Origin: JBFMAE01 sp040756085
GTDB lineage: Bacteria > Desulfobacterota > BSN033 > UBA1163
Length of the DNA: 13,455 bases
Reading direction: 5' to 3'
NCBI GenBank assembly: GCA_040756085.1
Contig: JBFMAE010000194.1
Location: forward strand, 1-13,455
Shown here: positions 7,122-13,455 of the stretch, piece after piece
Layout of the letters: the number at the start of each line of letters is the position of its first letter
Position numbering within the stretch: position 1 is the stretch's first letter
Made by a program: the position numbers and the translations under genes
Notes under the pieces: generated by a model
What the model saw: the letters and a program-made list of their open reading frames with translations, nothing else
Told to the model about the DNA's origin: nothing
The model's database searches: none

Positions 7122-7158
7122 GCCTGCCGCCTGCCTGCGGTAGGCAGGGCAGGCAGGC
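7122..7158. repeat. GC-rich palindromic repeat, copy 2 of the TGCGGTAGGCAGG family
   Basis: CCTGCCT (7130-7136) pairs with AGGCAGG (7142-7148), and GCCTGCC (7122-7128) can pair with GGCAGGC (7148-7154). The core TGCGGTAGGCAGG is identical to the repeat at 116-136. It lies between the MTHFR-like gene and hdrA and could attenuate or stabilise the message there. Confidence 0.65.
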
Positions 7159-7186
7159 TTTAATAAAAGGGGAGAGTTACTCTTCT

Positions 7187-7207
7187 CCTCCCTTTGCTAA
7201 AGGGAGG
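7187..7207. repeat. Palindrome CCTCCCTTT-GCT-AAAGGGAGG before hdrA
   Basis: A perfect 9-bp stem with a 3-base loop. The GGGAGG arm resembles a Shine-Dalgarno and makes the in-frame ATG at 7218 look attractive, but the arm belongs to a palindromic repeat, so I do not take it as the hdrA ribosome-binding site. Confidence 0.6.
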
Positions 7208-7256
7208 TTTGGGAGGGATGATTTGGCTGGATAATAATGGAAAGGATTTTGTAGCC

Positions 7257-10200
7257 ATGAGTGCAAATGAAAATCGAAAGATCGGTGCTGCGTTAATCGT
7301 GGGGGGAGGAATTGCAGGGGTTCAAGCCGCTCTTGATTTGGCCAATTCAGGAATCAAAGTTTACCTCTTAGAGCGCTCCCCGGCGATTGGTGGAAAGATG
7401 GCTCAACTGGATAAAACTTTCCCCACCAATGATTGCGCCATGTGCATCGTCTCTCCCAAACTGGTCGAGGCAGGTCGGCATCTCAATATCAAAATCCTCA
7501 CCAACTCTGAGCTGACCTCTTTGGAAGGGGAGGCCGGACATTTCAAAGCGAAGATTCGGAGACACCCTCGTTATGTGGATATGAAGAAATGTACCAGTTG
7601 CAATGACTGTACAGAGGTCTGCCCCATCTTCCTTCCAAATGAATTCAATGAAGGCTTGGATCAGAGAAGAGCCATTTACCGGCCCTATCCTCAGGCTGTT
7701 CCCAATACCTTTCTGGTCACCAAACGGGGCACCAGCCCCTGCAAGCACACCTGTCCGGCGGAGACGAGTGCACAGGGTTACATTGCCCTGATTCAGGCTG
7801 GCCGATATAAAGAGGCACTCGATGTGATCAAAGAGTATAATCCCTTTCCTGCCTCGGTAGGGCGTGTTTGCAACCACCCTTGTGAAGAGAAATGCAATCG
7901 GGGGAAACTCGACACGCCGGTTGCCATCTGTACTCTGAAGCGATTTGCTGCTGACTGGGTCTATGAACATCGGGATGAGTTAAATAAAGAAGTAGGGAAC
8001 GGTTTCAAACCGTTCCCTACAGGAGTTTCGGGTCACGAAGATGTAGAACGACCAAAAGCCAGAATAGCCATCATTGGCGCAGGGCCCGCAGGGCTTAGCT
8101 GTGCCCATCAATTATCCCGGATGGGCTATCAGGTCACCATCTATGAAGCCCTTCCTGTGGCAGGCGGAATGATGAGAGTGGGCATTCCATCCTATCGGTT
8201 GCCCAGGGATGTGCTCCAGAGGGAGATCGATGAGATTATACGTCATCCAAATGTTGAGTTAAAAATGAATACACCCATTCGAAATATCAACAGCCTCTTT
8301 GATGCAGGTTATTCTGCTGTCTTTTTAGCCATGGGTGCCCATGAAGCACAGAAATTGGGCATCCCGGGCGAGGATGCCCTGGGTGTTCACCACGGGGTTC
8401 CTTTCCTTCAGGGTGTCAGTTTGGCAGAGCGATATGGCATCACAGAAGGATTTGAAGACCGATTCATCATCGCCTTTGGAATCCCCATCGCACCCAGAGT
8501 GGGAGAGAAGACAATTGTGATCGGTGGCGGGAATGTGGCCATCGATGCGGCAAGAACAGCCCTGAGATTGGGTGCCAAAGAAGTGAACATCGTCTATCGA
8601 CGATCACGGGATGAGATGCCTGCCAATTCGTGGGAGATTGAGGCTGCTGAAAAGGAAGGGATTGAGATTCAGATCCTGACCGCCCCTGTAGAGGTGGTTG
8701 CTGAAGAGGGGAATGTGAAAGGTGTCAGATGTGTGAGGATGGAATTGGGAGAGCCGGATGCCTCAGGTCGAAGAAGGCCCATTCCCATTAAAGATTCAGA
8801 ATTTGTCATTCCTGCTGATACGATGATTGCGGCGGTGGCCCAGGCTCCTGAAATTTCATTCCTTGATGAAACCCATGGTCTTGAAGTCACACCCAAAGGA
8901 ACCTTTGCCGTCGATCCGTTGACCTTAGCCACAAATCGGTCCGGTATCTTCGCGGGCGGCGACGTGGCAAGAGGACCCTGGATACTGATCCAGGCCATTG
9001 CCGATGGAAGGCGAGGAGCTCTTTCCATCGACCGCTATTTGAGAGGACTTCCTCTTCTTACCCCGAGAGAGCAGATTCCTCTTCCCGTCGTTGATATTTC
9101 CCGTGAAGAGATTGATCAAATGGTGGAGGAAGGTAAGGTGGACTTGTCCCCGAGGACGAAAGTTCCCGAGTTACCGGAAGAAGAAAGGATTAGGGATTTT
9201 CGAGAGGTGGAGCTCGTCCTCACAGAGGAGCAGGCCAAGCAGGAGGCCGCACGCTGTCTTGCCTGTGGTATCTGTTCAGAATGCCACCTCTGTGTCCAGG
9301 TTTGCAAACGGGAGGCGATCGACCATCAGCAAGCGGATGAGTTGGAAGAATTGGAAGTAGGGTCCGTGATCCTCTCACCGGGCTATGCCCTCTACAGACC
9401 TGAACTTTCGCCTGAGCTTGGTTATGGTCGTTATGCGAATGTTGTGACCAGCATGGAATTTGAAAGGATGCTTAGTGCCTCCGGTCCTTTGGGAGGCCAC
9501 CTCACCCGGCGTTCGGACCACCAAGAACCCAAGAAGATCGCCTTTCTCCAGTGTGTGGGATCGAGGGAGAAGGAGCACGATTATTGTAGTTCGGTCTGTT
9601 GCATGTATGCCACCAAAGAGGCGATGCTCGCCATGGAGCATATTCCCGGAGTGGAAGTGAAAATCTTCCAGATGGATATGAGGGCCTTCGGAAAGGGATT
9701 CGATGCCTATTTCGAGAGAGGAAAAGAGAAGGGGATTCAGTATATCCCTTGCCGTATTTCAGGGCTGGAAGAGGATCCAGAGACCAGGGATATTCTCATT
9801 CGATACGAGGACTCAGACGGAGGTTCTTCCATTAAAGAAGAATGGGTCGATCTGGTGATATTGAGCATCGGCATGTCTCCCCTTCCGGATATCGGGGATC
9901 TGGCCAGAGCTTCAGGCATTGAGCTCGATTCTCATCAATTCTGCCTCACCCAGGACTTTCATCCATTGGAGACGAGCCGACCAGGTGTCTATGCCTCCGG
10001 TACCTTTACAGAACCGAAGGATATTCCGGATAGTGTGATCCAGGCGAGCGGAGCGGCGGCCAAGGCCCTTTCCGTTATCGGAGAAGCCCGGGGCACACTC
10101 GTTCGAAAGAAGGAGTATCCTCCAGAAAGAGAGGTTTCTCCGGAGGAAGAACCACGCATTGGAGCCTTCATCTGCAGTTGTGGAACGAATATCGCCGGAA

Positions 10201-11837
10201 CCGTCGATGTGAAGGAGATCGTCGAATTTGCAAAATCCCTTCCGGGAGTGGTCCACGCTGAAAATACGATCTATACCTGTTCCGCAGACTCCCTGAAGTT
10301 AATCCAGGAGAGGGTGGAGGAACTCAACCTGAACCGGGTGGTGGTCGCCTCCTGCACACCGAGAACCCATGAACCGCTCTTTAGGGAAACGATTCGGGAA
10401 GTAGGTCTCAACCCGTTCCTCTTTGAGATGGCCAATATTCGTGACCAATGCTCCTGGGTCCACATGAACTTAAAAGAAGAAGCCACCGAGAAAGCAAAAC
10501 ATCTTGTTCGAATGGCGATTGCCTGTTCAAAGAATTTAGAACCCCTCCATCAAGTCCCCCGGAGTCTGGTTCATAGCTGTCTAATTGTGGGAGGAGGTCT
10601 GGCCGGGATGGTAGGTGCTCTGAGCATGGCAGAACAGGGATACTCAGTCTATCTGATCGAAAGGGAGAAGGAGTTAGGTGGAAGGCTTCGACAGATCTAT
10701 TACAGTGGAAATGGAGGTGACCCCCAGGCCTATTTAAGAGGATTGATCAAAAAGATCGAGAGTCATCCCAGGATCGAGGTCCTCAAAGGATTTCAGGTGG
10801 TGGAACATGAAGGGGCAGTAGGAAATTTTAAGACGAAAGTGGCAAACGGCTCCACCCAGAAAGTCTTAGATCACGGAGCCACAATCATCGCCACTGGCGG
10901 TAAAGAGTACAGGGGGAAAGCTTATCTCTTAGGTGAGGATTCAAGAGTAATCACTCAGGAGGAACTCGAGAAACGAATCTCTCTGTCCGATCCATCCCTC
11001 TCAAAAGCTAAGTCGATCGTGATGATTCAATGTGTAGGTCCATGGGATGATGATCCATCCAGATCCTTCTACTGCAGTCGAATCTGTTGCAGTGTCGCTA
11101 TCAAGAATGCAATCAGGATAAGGGAACTCCATCCTGAGGCTTCAATTACCATCCTTTATAAAGATATGAGAACCTATGGATTCAAAGAGGCCTTTTACAC
11201 GAAAGCCAGAGAGAAGGGGGTTCTCTTCGTTCGATTTGACGAAGAGAAGAAACCTTCTGTCTCTCTCTCTGATGGCCGATTGTCCGTTCAATTGGAAGAT
11301 CCCATGCTCCATCTTCCCCTCACACTTCATCCGGACATCCTCGTTCTCTCTGAAGCTGTCGTTCCGAATGAAGGAAGTAAGGAGCTGGCAAATCTCTTTA
11401 AATTCCCCCTGACCTTGGAGGGTTTCTTCCTGGAGGCCCATGTGAAGCTGAGGCCCGTCGACTTTGCCAGCGACGGTCTCTACCTCTGTGGAATGGCCCA
11501 CTACCCGAAGTCAATCAATGAGACGATCGCTCAAGCAGAGGCTGCCTCAGCGCGAGCTGCAACGATTCTCTCTCAGGAGATGCTCCAGGTCGGCGGGGTG
11601 GTGGCGGTGGTGGAGGGGGAGCGTTGTGCGGCCTGTTTGACCTGTGTAAGGGTCTGTCCCTATAGTGTGCCGATGATCAATGCGAAGGGCGAGGCGGAGA
11701 TTGATTTAGCCAAGTGCAAGGGCTGCGGCAGTTGTGTGGCCGAATGTCCGGCCAGGGCCATTGAACTCATGCATTTCAGGGACCCTCAATTGTGGGCCAA
11801 GTGTCAGGCCCTTATCAGTTCGGAGTTTGGAGCATAG
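7257..11837 (+). CDS. hdrA: Giant HdrA: HdrA, GltD/NfnB-type NAD(P)H oxidoreductase and second HdrA fused
   Basis: This protein has 1526 residues, against about 650 for a classical HdrA. Order from the N-terminus: HdrA FAD site VGGGIAG (15-21) and CAMC (60-63); [4Fe-4S] motif CTSCNDCTEVC (112-122); GltD-type N-terminal Fe-S domain with Cys 162, 166, 205, 209 and 213; GltD/NfnB domain with FAD motif GAGPAG (274-279), NAD(P) motif GGGNVA (423-428) and RRSRDEMPA (448-456), which suits NADPH; Cys-rich LACGICSECHLCVQVC (668-683); remainder of HdrA unit 1 with YCSSVCC (776-782); HdrA unit 2 from about 968 (FICSCG) with FAD motif VGGGLAG (1111-1117) and YCSRICC (1272-1278); two C-terminal ferredoxin motifs (Cys 1457-1467 and 1487-1497). 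It should be a cytoplasmic three-flavin electron hub. The ATG at 7257 is preferred (GGAAAGGA at 7239-7246; HdrA fold begins at once); 7218 is the alternative. No hdrB or hdrC follows. A palindromic repeat sits in the coding region at 7992-8020. Confidence 0.93.
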   Translation: MSANENRKIGAALIVGGGIAGVQAALDLANSGIKVYLLERSPAIGGKMAQLDKTFPTNDCAMCIVSPKLVEAGRHLNIKILTNSELTSLEGEAGHFKAKIRRHPRYVDMKKCTSCNDCTEVCPIFLPNEFNEGLDQRRAIYRPYPQAVPNTFLVTKRGTSPCKHTCPAETSAQGYIALIQAGRYKEALDVIKEYNPFPASVGRVCNHPCEEKCNRGKLDTPVAICTLKRFAADWVYEHRDELNKEVGNGFKPFPTGVSGHEDVERPKARIAIIGAGPAGLSCAHQLSRMGYQVTIYEALPVAGGMMRVGIPSYRLPRDVLQREIDEIIRHPNVELKMNTPIRNINSLFDAGYSAVFLAMGAHEAQKLGIPGEDALGVHHGVPFLQGVSLAERYGITEGFEDRFIIAFGIPIAPRVGEKTIVIGGGNVAIDAARTALRLGAKEVNIVYRRSRDEMPANSWEIEAAEKEGIEIQILTAPVEVVAEEGNVKGVRCVRMELGEPDASGRRRPIPIKDSEFVIPADTMIAAVAQAPEISFLDETHGLEVTPKGTFAVDPLTLATNRSGIFAGGDVARGPWILIQAIADGRRGALSIDRYLRGLPLLTPREQIPLPVVDISREEIDQMVEEGKVDLSPRTKVPELPEEERIRDFREVELVLTEEQAKQEAARCLACGICSECHLCVQVCKREAIDHQQADELEELEVGSVILSPGYALYRPELSPELGYGRYANVVTSMEFERMLSASGPLGGHLTRRSDHQEPKKIAFLQCVGSREKEHDYCSSVCCMYATKEAMLAMEHIPGVEVKIFQMDMRAFGKGFDAYFERGKEKGIQYIPCRISGLEEDPETRDILIRYEDSDGGSSIKEEWVDLVILSIGMSPLPDIGDLARASGIELDSHQFCLTQDFHPLETSRPGVYASGTFTEPKDIPDSVIQASGAAAKALSVIGEARGTLVRKKEYPPEREVSPEEEPRIGAFICSCGTNIAGTVDVKEIVEFAKSLPGVVHAENTIYTCSADSLKLIQERVEELNLNRVVVASCTPRTHEPLFRETIREVGLNPFLFEMANIRDQCSWVHMNLKEEATEKAKHLVRMAIACSKNLEPLHQVPRSLVHSCLIVGGGLAGMVGALSMAEQGYSVYLIEREKELGGRLRQIYYSGNGGDPQAYLRGLIKKIESHPRIEVLKGFQVVEHEGAVGNFKTKVANGSTQKVLDHGATIIATGGKEYRGKAYLLGEDSRVITQEELEKRISLSDPSLSKAKSIVMIQCVGPWDDDPSRSFYCSRICCSVAIKNAIRIRELHPEASITILYKDMRTYGFKEAFYTKAREKGVLFVRFDEEKKPSVSLSDGRLSVQLEDPMLHLPLTLHPDILVLSEAVVPNEGSKELANLFKFPLTLEGFFLEAHVKLRPVDFASDGLYLCGMAHYPKSINETIAQAEAASARAATILSQEMLQVGGVVAVVEGERCAACLTCVRVCPYSVPMINAKGEAEIDLAKCKGCGSCVAECPARAIELMHFRDPQLWAKCQALISSEFGA
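7992..8020. repeat. Perfect 29-bp palindrome inside the hdrA coding sequence
   Basis: GTAGGGAACGGTTT (7992-8005) is followed by one base and then its exact reverse complement (8007-8020). In frame it encodes part of VGNGFKPFPTG, in the poorly conserved linker between the HdrA/Fe-S part and the GltD-like FAD domain (about residues 246-256). It looks like a palindromic repeat that inserted in frame and was tolerated as a linker. Confidence 0.75.
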
Positions 11838-11956
11838 AGTTCGGAGAGCTTAGTAATTTAGTAACTGAGTTCGGTGTTCGGAGTTTAAAACAAAGAATCT
11901 CAAATTAGTTACTTTTTATAAGATTTTCCGAACTACGAACTCATGACTCCGAACTT
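11817..11956. repeat. AGTTCGGAGT-family repeat cluster between hdrA and mvhD
   Basis: AGTTCGGAGT occurs at 11817-11826, overlapping the end of hdrA and encoding part of its terminal SEFGA, and in reverse complement at 11946-11955. Further inverted pairs are GTTCGGAGT (11876-11884) with ACTCCGAAC (11946-11954), AGTTCGG (11868-11874) with CCGAACT (11928-11934), and AGTAACT (11860-11866) with AGTTACT (11907-11913). The gap can therefore fold into an extended hairpin. There is no clear promoter or T-tailed terminator, so read-through from hdrA to mvhD is plausible. Confidence 0.6.
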
Positions 11957-11970
11957 TTGGTGAGGTTGGG

Positions 11971-12435
11971 ATGGAGGCCGTTCAGGAAAAATCACAAGTC
12001 ACGAATCACGAGTCCCGAATCACGCAGTTTGAGCCAGAGATCCTGGCCTTTTGTTGTGAGCATTGAGCTTACAGTGCGGCGGACCTGGCGGGTTCGATGA
12101 GGCTCAACTATCCTACGAATGTGAAGATTGTGAAGGTTCCCTGTACGGGGAGGGTAGATATTCTGTTGATTCTTCGGGCGTTTGAGTCTGGGGTGGACGG
12201 GGTATATTTAGCGGGGTGTTTGGAGGGGGAGTGTCATTTTCTTAGAGGAAATCTGAGGGCGAAGAAGCGGGTTCAGTACGTCAAAGGACTTTTGGATGAG
12301 GTGGGTTTAGGGGGTGCTCGATTAGAGATGGTTAACATGAGTTCGGCGCAGGGTCAGCGGTTTGCGGAGGTGGCTCGGGAGATGACGGAGAAGATACGGG
12401 CATTGGGGCCGAGTCCTGTGAAAAGGAAGTTATGA
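11971..12435 (+). CDS. mvhD: Selenocysteine-containing MvhD-type electron-transfer protein
   Basis: The full product has 154 residues if the in-frame TGA at 12064-12066 is read as selenocysteine (residue 32). Before the TGA the frame reads FEPEILAFCCEH; after it, AYSAADLAGSMRLNYPTNVKIVKVPCTGRVD. Together these give the MvhD/FrhD signature FCCxxC-x-Y-x-x-ADLAG with Sec replacing the third Cys. Other probable [2Fe-2S] ligands follow in VPCTGRVD and GCLEGECHF. MvhD normally relays electrons between a hydrogenase or dehydrogenase and HdrA; here its partners are probably the giant HdrA and MTHFR. GGTGAGG (11959-11965) precedes the ATG at 11971, and the nearest in-frame stop upstream is at 11944. 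Starting at the internal ATG (12097) would lose the whole CCxxU motif. About 18 N-terminal residues come from a repeat. Sec in VhuD of methanogens and in related bacterial proteins is known. Confidence 0.9.
11997..12024 (+). repeat. Tandem 14-bp repeat coding the mvhD N-terminus
   Basis: AGTCACGAATCACG (11997-12010) is followed directly by AGTCCCGAATCACG (12011-12024), one mismatch apart. The 14-base unit is not a multiple of three, so the two copies are read in different frames, giving VTNHESRIT, upstream of the conserved FEPEILAF of MvhD. Confidence 0.65.
12064..12104 (+). promoter_or_regulatory. Recoded UGA with bacterial SECIS-like hairpin
   Basis: The UGA (12064-12066) is followed by CGGACC (12080-12085), loop UGGCG (12086-12090) and GGUUCG (12091-12096): six pairs including one G-U. 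The loop starts 19 bases after the UGA and has G at its second position, matching the general bacterial SECIS layout. Below are interrupted pairs (77/99, 78/98, 73-75 with 102-104). It should bind SelB to direct selenocysteine insertion. Confidence 0.72.
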
Positions 12436-12514
12436 GTTCGGAGTTCGTAGTTCGGAGAGATCCTTCGCTTTGCTCAGGATGACACTCCGAGCTCCGAACT
12501 AAACACTCCGAACT
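12435..12514. repeat. Inverted-repeat element between mvhD and the second metF-like gene
   Basis: AGTTCGGAGT (12435-12444) begins on the last base of the mvhD stop and pairs with ACTCCGAACT (12505-12514). An inner hairpin ATCCT...AGGAT surrounds CGCTTTGC. GAGTTCGTAGTTCGG (12441-12455) is the exact reverse complement of 11928-11942, so mvhD lies between inverted copies of the same repeat. No promoter or T-tailed terminator is evident. Confidence 0.65.
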
Positions 12515-12528
12515 GAGCGGAGCGATGG

Positions 12529-13455
12529 ATGAAGACCAAGTCAAATATTGAGCGGATTTTGGAGTCTGGGGGATTGGTGGTGACCTCTGAGTGTGGGCCT
12601 CCGAGGGGTGCGGATCCGGAGGTGATTCGGAAGAAGGGCAATTTGCTCAAGGGGGTGGTGGATGCGGTCAACGTGACGGACAATCAGACCTCGGTGGTGA
12701 GGATGAGTTCCTTTTCTTCGTGTATCATCCTCAAGGAGATGGGGTTTGATCCCATTTTGCAGATGGTCTGTCGGGATCGGAATCGGATTGCGATTCAGAG
12801 TGACATCTTGGGGGCGGCGGCATTGGGGATCAACAATATTCTTTGTTTATCTGGGGATCATCAGAAATTTGGGGATCATCCGAAGGCGAAGAATGTATTT
12901 GACATGGATTCGATTCAGTTGATCAACACCGTAAAGATCATGAGGGATGAGGGGAGGTTTTTGGGGGGGGAGGAACTCAAGGGGAGGCCGGTGCTTTTTA
13001 TAGGGGCGGCGGAGAATCCGTTTGCGGATCCGTTTGAGATACGGGCGGCGAGGTTGGGGAAGAAGGTGAGGGCGGGGTGTGAGTTTATCCAGACGCAGTG
13101 TATTTACAATGTTGAGAGGTTTGAGAAATGGATGGGGATGGTGAGGGATCGGGGGTTGGATGAGCGGTGTGCGATCTTGGCGGGGGTGACGCCGTTTAAG
13201 TCGGTGGGGATGGCTCGGTATATGAAGAATTCGGTGCCGGGGATGGATGTGCCGGAGGAGATGATTGAGAGGTTGAAGGGGGTGCCGAAGGAGAAGCAGT
13301 CGGAGGAGGGGATCAGGATTTGTGTGGAGACGATCCAGAGGCTCAGGGAGATTCCTGGGGTACGGGGGATTCATATTATGGCGATTGAGTGGGAGGAGAA
13401 GGTGGTGGAGATTGCCAAGGCCGCAGGTCTCCTGCCCAGACCACAACTCACGTGA
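12529..13455 (+). CDS. metF: Methylenetetrahydrofolate reductase (MetF-type), canonical active-site copy
   Basis: This protein has 308 residues and is complete, ending at the last base of the window. MTHFR residues are retained: Glu21 in VVTSECGPP, FDPILQMVCRDRNR (73-86), the flavin/folate loop LSGD with Asp110, GAAENPF (159-165) and FIQTQ with Gln188 and Gln190. It should bind FAD and interconvert methylene- and methyl-tetrahydrofolate in the cytoplasm. MTHFR proteins of this short type lack the mammalian regulatory domain and often take electrons from partner proteins rather than from NAD(P)H directly; the MvhD and HdrA genes just upstream fit that. A companion metV could lie beyond the window. 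ATG 12529 follows a weak GAGCGGAG; ATG 12525 is in another frame. Codon use is strikingly G-rich: bases 13141-13200 contain 30 G and 8 C. Confidence 0.9.
   Translation: MKTKSNIERILESGGLVVTSECGPPRGADPEVIRKKGNLLKGVVDAVNVTDNQTSVVRMSSFSSCIILKEMGFDPILQMVCRDRNRIAIQSDILGAAALGINNILCLSGDHQKFGDHPKAKNVFDMDSIQLINTVKIMRDEGRFLGGEELKGRPVLFIGAAENPFADPFEIRAARLGKKVRAGCEFIQTQCIYNVERFEKWMGMVRDRGLDERCAILAGVTPFKSVGMARYMKNSVPGMDVPEEMIERLKGVPKEKQSEEGIRICVETIQRLREIPGVRGIHIMAIEWEEKVVEIAKAAGLLPRPQLT

Noticed and set aside
7194..7256. Upstream extension of hdrA to 7194 or 7218
   Set aside because: The extra residues are encoded by a palindromic repeat, and the Shine-Dalgarno-like GGGAGG there is a repeat arm. The conserved fold starts just after 7257.
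7368..7970. 200-codon minus-strand open frame opposite hdrA
   Set aside because: It overlaps conserved HdrA cysteine motifs on the plus strand and shows no recognisable protein features.
11997..12024. Tandem repeat as a CRISPR fragment
   Set aside because: The 14-base units abut directly with no spacers, there are only two copies, and no cas genes are present.
12064..12066. TGA as a true stop or a disabling mutation, with mvhD as a pseudogene starting at 12097
   Set aside because: Family motifs continue in the same frame on both sides, the UGA sits at a Cys position, and a SECIS-like hairpin follows. Starting at 12097 would remove the essential Fe-S motif.
12847..13446. Long minus-strand open frame opposite metF, rich in Pro, His, Arg and Leu
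   Set aside because: It is antisense to a clear MTHFR gene, and its odd composition is explained by the G-rich coding strand.

Overview
The window most resembles an anaerobic deltaproteobacterium (Desulfobacterota; sulfate-reducing or syntrophic type). The reasons are Hdr/Mvh-type electron-transfer proteins beside methylene-tetrahydrofolate reductase (MTHFR) family genes, a selenocysteine-encoding mvhD, and intergenic DNA crowded with short palindromic repeats. This assignment is inferred from gene content; the window contains no rRNA or tRNA.

Layout. Positions 1-49 are the last codons of a probable histidine kinase. A repeat-bearing gap precedes an AMP-forming acyl-CoA synthetase (196-1833). 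A hairpin that can terminate both strands separates it from two minus-strand genes for small exported proteins: a single-domain rhodanese (1938-2354) and a beta-rich protein of unknown function (2460-3002). A 470-base gap holds an inverted-repeat-bounded element, a terminator-like hairpin and a candidate promoter with a palindromic operator. A membrane-anchored TolB-like/TPR protein follows (3475-5430), then a helix-turn-helix plus receiver-domain regulator (5597-6169).

From 6220 to the end is the main block: a divergent MTHFR paralogue (6220-7101), a giant HdrA (7257-11837), a selenocysteine-containing MvhD (11971-12435) and a second, more canonical MTHFR (12529-13455). The HdrA is effectively HdrA, a GltD/NfnB-type NAD(P)H oxidoreductase and a second HdrA in one chain. 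It has three predicted FAD sites, one NAD(P) site and many Fe-S cysteine clusters. No hdrB, hdrC, hydrogenase or metV lies in the window.

How the genes may work together. NAD(P)H oxidation on HdrA could feed electrons through its flavins and Fe-S clusters, with MvhD as a [2Fe-2S] relay, to or from the MTHFR subunits in the methyl branch of the Wood-Ljungdahl pathway, perhaps coupled to ferredoxin by flavin-based electron bifurcation. The parts are visible in the sequence; the complex and its direction are inference.

The most notable features are the in-frame UGA of mvhD (12064-12066), which falls at a cysteine position of the family and is followed by a bacterial SECIS-like hairpin, and the triple-flavin HdrA. 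Short repeats have also entered or abutted coding sequence: a perfect 29-bp palindrome in an HdrA linker, a tandem repeat in the mvhD N-terminus, and AGTTCGGAGT-family repeats at the hdrA 3' end and on both sides of mvhD. Base composition shifts sharply to G-rich on the coding strand from about 11590 onward.
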